Assembly: GCF_003865075.1 (NCBI RefSeq)
Contig: NZ_BHWB01000020.1
Location: forward strand, 1-64,000
DNA: 64,000 bases
Reading direction: 5' to 3'
Source of the DNA: Bacteroides faecalis
Lineage (GTDB): Bacteria; Bacteroidota; Bacteroidia; Bacteroidales; Bacteroidaceae
In this document: positions 63,808 through 64,000 of the stretch, in pieces
How positions within the stretch are numbered: position 1 is the first letter of the stretch
Layout of the letters: every line of letters begins with the position of its first letter
Notes under the pieces: generated by a model
The model's database searches: none
What the model saw: the letters and a program-made list of their open reading frames with translations, nothing else
What the model was told of the DNA's origin: nothing
Position numbers and translations under genes: made by a program

Positions 63808-64000
63808 CTATTTTAAATACCCTTTCTCCAATGCTTCTTCTTTCACATCCTTCAAATAGAGATTCCATAATTGTTCTGCCTCATACTGTTCTCCAAGAAT
63901 TTGATGAATAGCTTTATCAAACGACCAATGATCTATTTCTTTTATTGTACGATGAAACTTACGAACGAAATCCCCATCAAAATTACGTAACCACATCAAG
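63808..64000 (-). CDS. Partial gene, C-terminus only, unknown
   Basis: The open frame on the minus strand runs off the right edge and ends at 63808. The visible 63 residues are charged and probably helical (IKEIDHWSFDKAIHQILGEQYEAEQLWNLYLKDVKEEALEKGYLK) and hold no motif I recognise. The Met near the edge may not be the real start. It is included because no other frame explains this stretch. Confidence 0.5.
   Translation of the reverse strand, partial: LMWLRNFDGDFVRKFHRTIKEIDHWSFDKAIHQILGEQYEAEQLWNLYLKDVKEEALEKGYLK

Overview
The window is from a gut-type Bacteroides (Bacteroidales). The evidence is the SusC/SusD pairs, the many secreted glycoside hydrolases (GH92, GH106, GH78, GH43), AraC and propeller-type regulators, and promoters with the Bacteroides pattern TTTG-N19-TAnnTTTG (clearest at 54591-54621 and 34490-34520). 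I cannot assign a species from the sequence alone.

Layout. 1-4417: two GH92 alpha-mannosidase genes. The first is broken by three one-base deletions. The second is intact and carries the residues of alpha-1,2-specific enzymes. 4469-6314: a complete insertion sequence with a DDE transposase of IS1182 type. 6610-16137: a GH106 rhamnosidase (minus strand) diverging from a SusC/SusD pair. The 1.1 kb gap between them holds a 106-bp inverted repeat pair and an array of palindromes. 16262-25808: a mostly housekeeping block: RecD-like helicase, an rsmD operon, cardiolipin synthase, an outer-membrane beta-barrel protein, a small membrane protein and aroB. 25932-33896: an AraC regulator diverging from GH78 and GH106 rhamnosidases. 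34561-42055: a one-protein membrane regulator (beta-propeller, Y_Y_Y, one membrane segment, AraC DNA-binding domain, no kinase), then an uncharacterised secreted/lipoprotein region that shows an old tandem duplication with decayed remnants. 42155-44089: a transglutaminase-like lipoprotein. 45387-54137: a SusC/SusD operon with two DUF-type surface lipoproteins, no enzyme, and a convergent AraC regulator. 54633-57124: tRNA-Pro(GGG), queA, a NUDIX hydrolase and a glutathione peroxidase. 57638-59863: a decayed heavy-metal RND pump fused by deletion to a decayed LytTR response regulator. 59892-63619: GH43 and a large MG2-like secreted protein. A partial gene runs off the right end.

How the genes fit together. 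The window is a mosaic of glycan-use loci (mannosides, rhamnosides, unknown glycans) placed between core genes. SusC/SusD pairs import oligosaccharides across the outer membrane, and the secreted hydrolases trim them. AraC-type and propeller regulators probably sense the products. The rhamnosidases at 6610-9882, 27276-29924 and 30354-33896 point to rhamnose-containing plant or bacterial glycans, but the exact substrate cannot be read from sequence.

The most unusual signals are non-coding. Arrays of 21-23 bp units with small internal palindromes recur in several intergenic gaps (10416-10504, 30130-30236, 57263-57524, and weaker at 34140-34390). I do not recognise them as a described element. 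The other notable items are the kinase-less propeller regulator, the duplicated and decayed module at 37440-42055, and a bias toward one-base deletions in the pseudogenes.
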